From: Rhizomys pruinosus
Taxonomy: Eukaryota > Chordata > Mammalia > Rodentia > Spalacidae
NCBI GenBank assembly: GCA_009823505.1
Contig: VZQC01000286.1
Location: forward strand, 40,429-104,428
Length of the DNA: 64,000 bases
Direction: 5' to 3'
In this document: positions 1 to 10,214 of the stretch, in pieces
Numbering within the stretch: position 1 is the first letter of the stretch
Layout of the letters: each line of letters starts with the position of its first letter
The notes under the pieces: model-generated
Databases searched by the model: none
What the model was told of the DNA's origin: nothing
What the model saw: only the letters and a program-made list of their open reading frames with translations
Program-made: the position numbers and the translations under genes

Positions 1-802
1 CTCTTCCTTGACCCATTCATTATTCAAGAGTGTGTTTAGTCTCCATGTGTTCTTGTAGGCAGTAGGGCTTATCCTGGTGTTGATGTTGAGCTTTATTGCA
101 CTGTGGTCTGATAGAATGCATGAAATTGTTTCAATCTTTTTGTATTTGTGGAGGTTTCTTCTGTGTCCCAGTATTTGGTCGATTTTGGAGAATGTTCCAT
201 GGAGTGCTGAGTAGAAAGTGTATTCTCTGGTATTGGGGTGGAATATTCGGTAGAGTTCTATGAGGTCCATTTGGTGTATCATATCATTCAGTTCAGATGT
301 CTCTCTGTTTATTCTTTGTCCTGTTGACCTGTCCAAAGGGCTCAGTGGGGTATTGAAGTCCCCTACTATGAGTGTACTGGGGTTAGTGTGTAACTTGTAG
401 TCCTGGAGAATTGTCTTTATAAAGTTTGGTGCACCAGAGTTTGGTGCATATATATTCTTAATTGTGAAATCTTCTTGGTGAATTGTTCCTTTAATAAAAA
501 TGTAATGGCCTTCTTTGTCTCTTCTGATTTCTTTTACTTTGAAGTCTACTTTGTCTGATATAAAAATAGCAACACCTGCTTTCTTTTTGGTACCATTTTC
601 TTGGAAAATTTTTTCATCCTTTCACTTTAAGGTGGTACCTATCCTTGAAGATAAGATGTATTTCTTGTAGATAGCATATCAATGGGTTCTGTTTCCTAAT
701 CCAATCTCCCAGTCTATGTCTTTTCATTGGGGAATTTAGTCCATTAATATTTAAGTTTATTACTGATACGTTTGTGTTGCTTCCTTTCACCTTATTATCC
801 AT
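1..802 (-). pseudogene. L1-A ORF2 N-terminal endonuclease domain (partial, frameshifted)
   Basis: ORF2p is the L1 endonuclease/reverse transcriptase; this piece is its apurinic-like endonuclease domain. The start ATG is at 802-800. Residues 16-25 include NINGLNSP and residues 45-47 LQE (catalytic Glu47). A short frame loss at about 608-616 gives a TGA where the family has a Trp codon. After it the frame reads on to the window edge with VGDFNTPLSPLDR (about 366-330) and SDHSAIK (about 110-92), the metal-binding and catalytic motifs. Only one disabling site is visible in the part seen. The reverse transcriptase region is off the window. Confidence 0.9.
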
Positions 803-2020
803 TTTCGGTTTGGGTTTCGGTTTCTACTTCTGCATTTCTGCTTTTATTGATTTCTCTTTCTAGGTGCCTGGGGATGGTTGCTCCTTTCTTCTGTCCTTTG
901 AATTGCCTCGAGTATTCTCTGAAGGGTTGGTTTTCCGGACATGTATTCTTTCATCTTGTTTATGTCATGGAAGGTTTTTCTCTCTCCTTCAATTATAATC
1001 GACATTTTTTGCTGGATATAGTAACCTGGGTTGGCATCTATTGTCCTTTAACACTGGGAAAGCTTTGTTCCACGTTCTTCTTGCTTTCATAGTTTGCATT
1101 GAGAAGTCAGTTGTAATTCTGATAGGTTTCCTCTTATAGGTCACTTATTGTTCTTCTCTTGTGGCTTTAAGGATTCTGTCTTTGTTTTGGGTGTCTAACA
1201 TTTTAACTATGATGTGGCGTGGAGAGTTTCTTTTCTGATCTTGTCTGTTTGGAGTTCTATGTGCTTCTTGTATTTGTATTGGTTTGTCTTTTTTTAGTTT
1301 GGGGAAATTTTCATCTATTATTCTGTTGAAGATCTGATCAAGACCATTCTCTTGGGATTCTTCTCCTTCCTCTATTCCTATGATCCAGAGGTTTGATCTT
1401 TTCATAGTGTCCCACAGTTTCTGGTTGTTCCACTTTTGTGTATTTTTAAATTTTTCATAATCTTTCCTTGAGGGTTTTAGTTGTTCTCTGTTATCTTCCA
1501 GGTCTGATATTCTTTGTTCTGCTTCCTCCATTCTGCTTCTGAGGCTTTTCCATTCCTTTCCTCCTGATTGGATGAGTGTTTAATTTCCTTTTTCATTTCC
1601 TCTTCTGCTTTCTTTAGTATTTCTACTTCCTTTTGGAGCTTTTAAATCTCTTCCTGTAGCTCTTTGCTTCAATGCTTGGTTTCCTTATCTTTTTCAGCAT
1701 GGAATCTTTTCAGTGTTTCCACTTCCTTCTGGAATTTTTCATTCTCTCTATGTCCTTCTTGAGTTCTTTGTTCTCTTTTCTTAATTCTTTGATTTGCTCT
1801 TTATAATTTTGTACTTCTTTAAGTATGTCACAATTGTGCTTCTGATGTCTGTGTCCTGGACCATCCCCAGGGGGATCCCACTGTAGGAATCTTCTACAGG
1901 GTTCTTAGTGCTTGGTGGAGGATTATTCTGCACCTTTCCCATGTTGTCTCTTCTTCGTGTTCCTGGCACATGGGCTTCTCCTTGCCTGTATTCCATTGTG
2001 AGTACCAAATGCCTCTTCAC
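795..2020 (-). pseudogene. L1-A ORF1 relict (RNA-binding chaperone)
   Basis: ORF1p is the trimeric coiled-coil RNA-binding protein that packages L1 RNA. The N-terminal part (from a Met at about 2020 or 1958 to 1781) is followed by a frame break. The coiled-coil end and RRM are readable at 1531-1145: MEEAEQRISDLED, then KRSNLWIIGIEEGEE and AHRTPNRQ. A frameshift near 1145 separates this from the C-terminal domain, whose sequence continues in another frame to about 795. At least two disablements are seen, so it is non-functional. Confidence 0.85.
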
Positions 2021-2114
2021 TGTTTGAAAGGCATGCTTTTCTTGCTTCCTTCAGATGCCTTCGTAATCCCAGTTGGCGGTGGGGGGGTGGGTGCTCTTTA
2101 GCTCGCACCCTAGT

Positions 2115-2515
2115 ACCTGTGGTTCAGGTGGTCTTGGGAGATCTCTGATCTCAAGACGCACACAAACCCACCTTTTATACCCGCTGGGAGGCTAACTCCA
2201 CCCCCACAGCCACAAAAGCCAATAAACCTAAAGACAACTAGATTAACTAGATTAAGTCAAACAAGAATCCACCTTGCTGAAGCATGCAGCTCCTACCTAC
2301 CTATGGTTCAGGTGGTCTTGGGAGATCTCCGATCTCAAGACTCACACAAACCCACCTTTTATACCAGCTGGGAGGATCACTCCACCCCCACAGCCACAAA
2401 AGCCAATCAAGCCAAAGACGACTAGATGAACTAGATTAAATCAAACAACAATCTGCCTTGCTGAAGCACCCAGCTCCTACCTACTTGTGGTTCACTTGGT
2501 CTTGGGAGATCTCCC
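2115..2515 (-). promoter_or_regulatory. L1-A 5' UTR: tandem 184-bp promoter monomers
   Basis: Units begin at 2115, 2299 and 2483 (cut at about 2515), an exact 184-bp period. In the L1 sense (minus strand) each full unit has an inverted CCAAT box (gccaat on plus at 2218 and 2402), then a CACCC/GT box (2198-2207 in the first unit and the equivalent in the second), then TATAAAA (minus, 2173-2179 and 2357-2363). That is the order of a Pol II promoter. An imperfect inverted repeat (cttgggagatc / gatctcaag) follows where initiation would be expected. As I recall, mouse L1 monomers are about 200 bp and TATA-less, so this type differs from them. Confidence 0.85.
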
Positions 2516-3114
2516 ATATTATGTATCTTTAGTGCTTTGGTGGAATATTCAGTAGATGTCTGTTAGGTCCATTTGCTGTATTGTTTAATTCAGATGTCTC
2601 TCTGTTTATTCTTTGTCCAATTGACCTGTCTAATGGAGAAAGTGGGGTATTGAAGTCCCCTACTACAAGCATGTTGGGATTAATCTGTGTCTTCAAGTCC
2701 TATTGTATTGTTTTATTATGTTTATGAATTTGGGTGCCTCAGAGTTTGAGATTTATATATATTCATGAATACAATACTTTCTTGGTTAATTGTTCCTTTG
2801 ATAAGAATTAAGTGATCTTCTTTGTCTCTTATGATTAGTTTTAGTTTGAAGTCTATTTTGTCCAATATTAGACTCACAACTCCTGCTGTATTTTATTGCC
2901 ATTTGCTTGGAATATTTTTTCCAACCTTTCTTCTTAAGATAGTGCCCGTCCTTGAAGGTGAGATGGGTTTCTTGAAGACAACAAAAAGTGGATTTTGTTT
3001 CTTAATCCTTTCCACTAGCCTGTGTCTTTTGATCAGGAAGCTCAGTCCATTGATATTTAAAGTTATTATTGAGAGATGTTCACTCATTCCCATCATTTTA
3101 ATTTCTGTTTGCAT
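2516..3114 (-). pseudogene. L1-B ORF2 endonuclease start, decayed
   Basis: The minus-strand reading from 3114 gives LNINGLSFLIKRHRL, homologous to the L1-A ORF2 start. The segment that should carry the catalytic LQE motif reads VFKK, so the active-site Glu is lost. Frames are broken further on. Homology to L1-A is clearest at 2540-2680, which parallels 225-370. Confidence 0.8.
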
Positions 3115-3124
3115 TTTTGGCCTA

Positions 3125-3969
3125 ACTTTTTGTTTCCACAGTTATACCTTCATTTCATTTCCTTCTGTTGCTGCTTAGATATAGTATTTCTTTCTCTTGA
3201 TCTTTGTATTGCTTTAAGTATTCTCTGAAAGACTAGTTTTCTGGGCATTGATTCTTTAAGCCTATTCATGTCATGGAACATTTTCATTTTACACATTTTT
3301 GCCGAGTAAAATATTCTGGGTTGATATCTATGGTCATTTAGATCGTGGTATGCTTTGGTCCAGGCCCTTCTGATGTTCACATTGAGAATTGAAAAGTCCA
3401 GCTGTAATTCTGATGAGTTTTCCTTTTTATGTGGCTTGTTGTTTTTCTTTTGTAGCTTTCAGTATTCCTTCTTTATTCCAAAAATTCAGTGTTTTTACTA
3501 TGATATGGTTTGGCGTGTTTCTTTTCTGTTCCTGTCTACTTGGTGTTCTATGTGCTTCTTGTATTCTTATGTGCATGTCTTTTCTTAATTTGGGGAAATT
3601 TTCTTTTACAATCCTGTGAAGATTTGGTCAATACCACTGTCCTAAGATTCTTCTCCTTCCTCTATGCCTATGATGCATAAACTTGGTCTTTTCATCGTGT
3701 CCCACATTTCCCTAATGTTCCATTTCTCTGTTCTTCAATTTTTTTCACAATCTTTGCAGAAGTGGTCCAATTTCTCAACTATATCGTCCAGTCTTGATAT
3801 TTTGTTTTCTATTTCATTCATGCTACTGCTGAGGCTTTCTCCCCTCATTTCTAGTTGCCTTATTGAGTGTTTTACTTCCTTCTTCATTTTAACGTGACTT
3901 TTCTTTAGTATTTCGATCTATTTTGTGCATTCAGTCAGAAGTTTATCCCTATCTTCTTTTAGTTCTTTG

Positions 3970-4008
<39 letters not shown>

Positions 4009-4140
4009 TTAAATTCCTTGAATTATTTAATCATGTTTATGATTGTTTTAAATTCTGTGTCTTGGCTTATGTCGAGGGGGTCCTCACTGTAGAACTCTTC
4101 TATAGGACCAAACTGGTAGTGTTTAGTGGAGACATATTAT
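3125..4140 (-). pseudogene. L1-B ORF1 relict
   Basis: The minus-strand reading at 3380-3150 gives the ORF1p C-terminal domain (RRAWTKAYHDLNDHRYQPR). RRM and coiled-coil parts are found in scattered frames up to about 4140. A (TG)n expansion at 3971-4002 splits the N-terminal region. Several frameshifts are present. Confidence 0.7.
3971..4002. repeat. (TG)n microsatellite
   Basis: About 16 uninterrupted TG units inside the L1-B ORF1 relict. Confidence 0.97.
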
Positions 4141-4169
4141 TTGAGGTTTCATATTATTATTTTTCGTTT

Positions 4170-4343
4170 TGGTCTTTTTGAGTCAGGATCCCTTATAGCC
4201 TCAAGTGGTCTGGATCTCATTATATAGACCAGACTGTCCTGGAACCCATTATGTAGACCAGGGTGGCCTTGAACTCACAGAGATCTGCCAGCCTCTGCCT
4301 CCCAAGTGCTGGGATTAAAGGCATGCACGACCATGTCTGGCCT
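4170..4343 (-). mobile_element. B1 SINE with internal duplication
   Basis: 7SL-derived SINE, antisense. The diagnostic ends are ctttttgagtcagg at the left and gggattaaaggcatgca at the right. A segment around 'gtagaccag' is duplicated (4214-4230 and 4251-4262), giving a longer than usual right arm. Confidence 0.88.
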
Positions 4344-4345
4344 TT

Positions 4346-5110
4346 ATTCATTATTTTGTCGTGATTTTGGCATGTGGATTTCTTTTGTTGTTTGCAGTTC
4401 TGGTATTTAAGTCGCATCTTCCTTTATTGAGTTGAATACTGCTTTTGTATTCGTGATGTGCCTTGGTTGTTTTCTTATTAGATATGAAAGTTTGGGTTGT
4501 CTAGGCTTCAGTTTCTCTCTTTTGATTTTGTATTAAGGGGACCAGCTGGTTCATACAGCTAGTCAGAATTTCCTGCAGAGTCACGTGTCAATCATATATT
4601 CTAAGGCTTCCTTCTAAGGTCTTGGCCCCTACTAGCCAGCAGGTACAGCAGAATTTAGGAGGCTTACTGGATGGAGGCTTGATCCAGGTGCTCTTGGGTA
4701 GTCTACAAAATCTGAGCCCCTACTAAAATGCAGGAGGTCCTTAGCCCTACGGCAGTGGCTTCATATGATTTCAGGGTCAAGGGATGGGCATGTTGCAATT
4801 TGGGACACACACCACCATGTGGATGCTGCATTCAGGCACTGTCAGGCAGGCTGTGTTTATCTGGGCCCTTGTAGCATGGACCCGCATAACACATGGAGGC
4901 CAGTTTCAGGCGTTCTCAGGTAGGCTGGAAATGTCTGGACTCCTACCCAAGGGTAGAGGAGTCTACCCTTAGAGGAGTGGGAGGGATTTCAAAGTAGGGG
5001 GTTGGGGCAGTGCAATTTGGGAAACTCACCTCCAGGAGGAGGCTGGATTCAAGCACTCTCAGGCAGGCTGAAAATGTCTGCATCCCCAGAAAACATTCAT
5101 AAGGAGTGAG
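4346..5110 (-). repeat. Degenerate tandem 5' UTR of L1-B
   Basis: The block 'gcaatttggga' recurs at 4795 and 5012 (217 bp apart). The motif 'caggc(a/g)(c/t)tstcagg(c/t)aggctg' recurs at about 4835, 4905 and 5055. The position just upstream of the L1-B ORF1 suggests worn promoter monomers unlike those of L1-A. The boundary at 5110 is approximate. Confidence 0.55.
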
Positions 5111-6569
5111 AATAAATAATGAGCAGTGACACTTTTGTGTCAACCTCAATTTTTAGGTAGGTTTCTATGATATTTTTGTGTTTCTAAAACAGACAGCTTC
5201 TTGAGGAGTATTTTCCTGTCCATGTGATTGAAGGTTTTTGGAACACAACCATGCTCATTTTTTTCGAACATTACAGTTTTAATAAAAGCAGGGCTGATTA
5301 GATGATGTGGAGAATACATGACCCAAAGAACCTAGATACCTGCTCTCTAGCCTAAGCTATCTACCTCTGCCCCTTATAGAAAATGGGACTGGCGACAGAA
5401 CTAGAGAAAGTTATTTAACTTCACTCAGCATTGATTTTAATATTTTTAAAATGTGTTAGATGAGTTAATGGTACCTTAGATTGTTTTGGAGATCATATTT
5501 GGACTGCAGATTTAAAGAAGTTCTCATTAAATGGACATAAGGTTTTTTCCACACATATCTCAAAGACACAGAGGTTTCCAGAATGGGTGTATTTCCATGG
5601 TTTGGTATTTTAGTGCTTGCAGCAATCAACTTGTTACATTAATTGTTAACATCTTTTGCCTGTGGTCCTCAGGGGCTTTGCTAATTGCAAAGGAACTCTG
5701 AGAACTCTAATAAATGGGTTCATTTTAAGCAAGGGCTGAGCATATTGAGTTAAGGAGTGAAAAACAGTGTTAATATGTCCTTAAAATCCCAACTGAATGT
5801 TGTTGACTTACTAGGAGATTGTTTATGGACCAGATAATAAAAAAATATTAGTCCATATCAGGAATTTGTGATGAAAAAAAATCTGTTAAGTTACAATCAA
5901 TAATATGATCTCAATTGGTTTTCTTCTTTTGATTTTCTATTGTAAATGCTAAAGTAAATAAGAATCCTCATGGATAACTTTCAAAGACCATTAAGATCTG
6001 CAAAAATTTGCTCACCTTATAAAATTTGTATTGAATATTTTTCTTACACACGTCATTTTCTTCCTTATTACTATTGACTATGCCTTGTATCACAGGTCAC
6101 AGAATACAATCATTACATCATCTCGTATAGGCAAGGGTTGCTCAGCAACTGCATGAAGAGAGATAAAATACATTAAATTTTTATGTGAGGATAAGCACTA
6201 AGTTGTAAGTCAGACACTCTGTCCATTCATTAAACATTCATTGTTCACCTATTATGCAACAGTTCAATGGGGGCTACAAAAGGTCATTTCATGGCGACTT
6301 TCAGGCAGCATTGTAAGTCTATAGAAATGTAGAGATTTCACGTCATGATTTTACTTCATTGTCACCTCATAGATCAGAAGAGAATGTGATCCAGAATTCT
6401 GTTTACCTTTGCAGTTTGGGTTGGGCTTTCCTGGAGAAATGCCAAAATAATGGAGTACAGAAGAGAGCCTAGACAAGAATTACCTAGAGATGTTCCATCT
6501 TCTCCCAGGCAAGTGAATCCATGTGGATGTTGGCATGTATGGGAACAGTGAGGTTTGGGGTTTTCTTCA
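5111..6569. other. No recognised feature (unique DNA)
   Basis: AT-rich, without SINE, LTR or L1 landmarks and without a convincing open frame. It could be very old decayed repeat. Confidence 0.5.
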
Positions 6570-6794
6570 TTTTATTTTGCCTTTATTTTTATTTTATGTA
6601 TATAAGTGTTTTACCTGCATGATGTAACCTCACCACATGCATACGATGCCTATTGAGGTCAGAAGAGGCCATCACATCCCCTGTGGCTGGAGTTTTAGAT
6701 AGTTGTTAGCCACCATATGGGTACTGGGAACTAAACCCATGTCCTGTGCAAGAGAAGCCAGTGCTTTTACCTACTAAGCTGTATCTCTAGCCCC
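6570..6794 (-). mobile_element. B2 SINE
   Basis: Antisense tRNA-derived SINE. It runs from an AT-rich tail at the left (ttttattttatgtata) to the B2 head at the right (tctctagcccc). The body motifs 'gaggtcagaagagg' and 'gccaccatatgggtactggga' are B2-typical. Moderately diverged. Confidence 0.88.
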
Positions 6795-7105
6795 ATCAGT
6801 TAGACTTCTTGTTGACCTAAGGATGTGGCAGAGAAAAAAGGCAATGAAATGACATTGTGACAAAACTATCACTGAATGCTAGAGGATGGATTCCTAACGC
6901 ATGCACCACTCAGATCCTCTCAGACACAAACAGGAAGCTGGATTTTCAGCCTACAGCCAGAGGTTCTCCTTTGGGTATACACAGTACCCAGTTAACTCAT
7001 TGTTTTCCCAATACCCCACTCATAGTCATACTCAAAGAGCTGCTTTTTCCTTGGAATGTGAAGAGGACAAGGGGTCTATGCAAAGTGAACATTCTTTGCA
7101 CTATC

Positions 7106-7590
7106 TATATTAATCAGGGTTCGCTAGAGAAACAGAGAATCAGTAGAATGAGTAGGTAAATTACAAAGGGGATTTATTAGAGAGATTTACATGGTTCTGC
7201 CTGTGGAGTATAGTAGCTAGTCAGTTTACAAGGCTGGGTGCCTCAGCAGTCCTAATTTAACACTGAAGACCTGGAGGATGGCTGGAGAGAAGTGGGTCTT
7301 CAGTCCACACTGGAAAGCCAAAGAAGATGGCTTCCAATGTTAGCAAAGGATGGCAGTAGCAGTGGCAACAACAGGGTAGATGTATTTACCTACAGAGAGG
7401 AAGCTTACAGGCAAAAGGCAACAGATTTTGCCTCAGACCTTCTTATATTTGGCCCACTGCAAGAATGTGTCATCCATTCTAGGGGAGGGTCTTCACCCTT
7501 AAGTAAATTCTTCTAGAAAATATTTCTGTAAACCTGTCTAGTAGTTGATTCCAGAGCCAATCAAATTTTCAACCAAGATTAACCATCACA
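7106..7590 (-). mobile_element. ERVL-type solo LTR
   Basis: The left edge 'taatcagggttcgctagaga' and right edge 'aagattaaccatcaca' match the LTR at 35266-35733, which has clear boundaries. Length is about 485 bp. The possible 5-bp flanks ctatc/gcatc are degenerate. The sense of the LTR is the minus strand. No internal retroviral region is attached. Confidence 0.7.
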
Positions 7591-7599
7591 GCATCTGTC

Positions 7600-8382
7600 A
7601 CTTTCCCTGGTGACTTGACAGTACGAAAAATAGAATTTCAAATTCCCAGTAGGTGTTTCTTTGTCTTTGGACCAAAAATGCTCTCGAGCTGTAATGCGTT
7701 GATTTACAAAATAAGGCAATCAGAGTACAGAATCTTTCACGTGGTACTCAGTTCTTAGTTGCCACAGATTTTGGACTCCCAAATAAAATCAATTTATTCA
7801 AACCTCATGCTCTATCATTTTCTTGGTAGCAGATGCTATCATAGCAGTGTCTATTCCCGTTCCTCTGGCACTCACCATCTCTTGTGTCTTTTCTGCAAAC
7901 AACTATGACTCGGCCAGAGGCTTTCATCTGCTTCCATGCCAGGCTTGGCTGGAAATGCAAGACAGCCCAAATCCCCAAGAGTAAGTCTTAAATAATATCA
8001 AAATGTGACTCTCTCATGTCAGCTGATAACTTATCCACTTCCACGCAGATCTTAGTCTCAGGCTTATGTCTGGGAAACCCAATGGAAGATCAGCCCCAAG
8101 TAAGTTCTATTTTCATTCACTTAGTATGAATTTCATTAATTTCCATGGCCCAGTTCCTTAAGAGTGTGTTTTATCTGTCCTTGAGATGGTTGCCAGACTT
8201 AGCAATAAAAATGCAGGATTCTAGTTAAGGCCCTCATTGTTTAGTAAAGTGTATCCTGTTATTGGGATTTGGCTCTGGTTCCCTCTAGTGCTCCCACCCA
8301 CCCACATCCTTATTCCATCCTTGTGATCTCGCATGCAACACACAGTCAGGAAAGTATAATGTAGAGTTTGTTAGCGCAAAGT
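7600..8382. other. No recognised feature (unique DNA)
   Basis: No repeat family recognised and no supportable coding frame. Confidence 0.45.
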
Positions 8383-8640
8383 GACTACTCTACAGGGTGA
8401 GAGCAGCCAATGTAGAACGGAACCCTTTCGGAAGAAAACAGTCTCATATGGTGAGAATGGACAATGGCCAGAGGGACAGTTGTTGTGTAAGGCACATTCT
8501 GAATGGACAATGGCCAGTAGGACTGCTGTATAGGGTATGCTCTGGAGGCATGAGGGTGAGAAATGGCTGTAGAGACTATTGTGGAGGAAACATTCTGAAG
8601 GAGTGAGAATGGACAATGGCCAGAGGGACTACTCTACAGA
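8383..8640. repeat. Degenerate short tandem block
   Basis: The core 'gaatggacaatggccag' occurs at 8455 and 8501, again at about 8607, and a decayed copy (gagaaatggctg) at about 8560, giving spacings of 46, 59 and 47 bp. 'gactactctacag' brackets the block at 8383 and 8627. It looks like an old minisatellite near the same period as the neighbouring array. Confidence 0.65.
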
Positions 8641-8737
8641 GGACAGACGACAACCTCAGGGTTTGGTCCTTGTCTTCCACCATGTTTTACACAGAGTTTC
8701 TTAGTTTCCTTCTGGGTACACTAGGATAGCCGACCTA

Positions 8738-9290
8738 CTAGCTTTTGGGGAACTTTCTTCTGTATTATATACATGTGCCACCTACTAGCTTTCAGGGAAC
8801 TTTTTCTGTATTATATACATGTGCTATGCACTAGCTTTCAGGGAACTTTTTCTGTATTATATACATGTGCTACCTACTAGCTTTCAGGGAACTTTTTCTA
8901 TATTATATACATGTGCTACCTACTAGCTTTCAGGGAACTTTTTCTGTATTATATACATGTGCTACCCACTAGCTTTCAGGGAACTTTTTCTGTATTATAT
9001 ACATGTGCTACCTACTAGCTTTCAGGGAACTTTTTCTGTATTATATACATGTGCTACCCACTAGCTTTCAGGGAACTTTTTCTGTATTATATACATGTGC
9101 TACCCACTAGCTTTCAGGGAACTTTTTCTGTATTATAAACATGTGCTACCCACTAGCTTTCAGGGAACTTTTTCTGTTTTATATACATGTGCTACCCACT
9201 AGCTTTCAGGGAACGTTTTCTGTATTATATACATGTGCTACCTACTAGCTTTCAGGGAACTTTTTTCTGTATTATATATGTGTGCTACCA
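8738..9290. repeat. Minisatellite, 46-bp unit, 12 copies
   Basis: Unit starts (ctagctttc...) fall at 8738, 8785, 8831, 8877, 8923, 8969, 9015, 9061, 9107, 9153, 9199 and 9245: one 47-bp step and then exact 46-bp steps. Units differ at a few positions (ctac/ccac, ggaact/ggaacg, tatata/tataaa). Each has an AT-rich core 'tattatatacatgtgct'. The array ends next to a SINE head at 9297. Confidence 0.97.
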
Positions 9291-9296
9291 TCCTTG

Positions 9297-9380
9297 ACTT
9301 TTATGTAGGTTCTTGGTTGAATTCAGCTCCTCATGCTTGCACAGCAAATCTCCTACCCACTGAACCATCTCTCCAGCCCC
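9297..9380 (-). mobile_element. tRNA-derived SINE head fragment
   Basis: Antisense fragment ending 'tgaaccatctctccagcccc', with 'gcttgcacagcaaat' inside, as in B4/ID or B2 heads. It is truncated on the minisatellite side. Confidence 0.65.
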
Positions 9381-9571
9381 TCAATTCTTCTTAATCGGCT
9401 TTATTATATTACTTTTGGTAAAATTATGAGACCCCAGTTATTTCTCTAGCCCTGAGCAGTAACCTGACATATTAAATTGTCCTAAAGATCACAAGAGTCC
9501 CATCTAACTGGACCCTTTCTGGTAAAATATAAAAATATGCTATAGTCTTTTCTTTAAAATTAATCCATATG

Positions 9572-9803
9572 AGGGCTGGACAGATAGTTCAGCGGTTTGT
9601 GAGCATTGGCTGCTCTTGCAGAATACCCAGGTTCGGTTCCCAGCACTCATAATGTGGCTGACCACTGTCCATCCCTCCATATCCAGGGGATCCAACGCCA
9701 TCTTCTGACCTCTGCAGTCACTGCATAACATGGGTGCACTTACACATACACAGCCAATATCCTTATATACATAAAATACAAATAACAAATAAAATGTTTT
9801 TAA
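9572..9803 (+). mobile_element. B2 SINE
   Basis: Sense copy. The head 'gggctggacagatagttcag' carries the A box and 'caggttcggttcccagca' the B box. The tail ends in cacatacacag and an A-rich stretch. Confidence 0.9.
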
Positions 9804-9956
9804 AACAAAACAGAATAATCCAAATGGGCCTGCTAATCACCTGGACAGGTGAACGGGAAACAACCACTCAAGAAATCTCTTTATTCTAGAGAATTAAAGA
9901 AATACTTTGAAGCCTAATTAAAAATGTACTTATGCTGTGGTCTGCAAGCACTTGCA

Positions 9957-10018
9957 CTCACACACATGAATGAATACAAACACATATGCAGACACACAGA
10001 CACACAGACACACACACA
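9957..10018. repeat. Imperfect (CA)n / (ACAG)n tract
   Basis: Interrupted CA and CAGA units with ATGAATGAA and ATATG interruptions. Confidence 0.75.
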
Positions 10019-10214
10019 TTGAATTCACCTAGACATGATTAAAAGAATTAAAAAGATGAAATAAAAACAAGTCTATAAAATTAGCCATATTTTATGAGTA
10101 GGAAATAATCTTCCCTTAATGGGTCTCAAAAAAGCTCAGCTACCAACATGTTTCTATAGTCTAATTGCTATATTTTTAGATGATAGGTTTTTGTGTTTTG
10201 TTCTTTTACCTTCT

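Larger units (their letters stand above)
1..2515 (-). mobile_element. L1 retrotransposon A, 5' part (promoter monomers, ORF1, start of ORF2)
   Basis: Read on the minus strand this is 5' UTR monomers (2515-2115), a short spacer, an ORF1 relict (about 2020-795) and the ORF2 endonuclease start (802 to the window edge). The 3' part lies outside the window. It ends abruptly at about 2515 inside another L1 of the same orientation, so it looks inserted into that older copy. The ORF2 segment is nearly open, which suggests moderate age. Confidence 0.92.
2516..5110 (-). mobile_element. L1 retrotransposon B, older copy, 5' part
   Basis: Same orientation as L1-A but more diverged. The ORF2 start lies at 2516-3114, ORF1 at about 3125-4140, and repeated 5' UTR-like sequence at about 4346-5110. 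It is interrupted by a (TG)n tract (3971-4002) and an antisense B1 (4170-4343). The rest of its ORF2 would lie left of L1-A if L1-A inserted into it. Confidence 0.85.

Noticed and set aside
8371..8616. Overlapping 70-80 codon frames on both strands
   Set aside because: They follow the degenerate tandem block; periodic sequence keeps frames open by chance.
8738..9290. CRISPR array or regular spacer array
   Set aside because: The whole 46-bp unit is repeated with no variable spacers, in a rodent genome.
9572..9650. tRNA gene signal (A and B boxes)
   Set aside because: The boxes belong to B2, ID and B4 SINE heads throughout the window; no cloverleaf-length tRNA was found.
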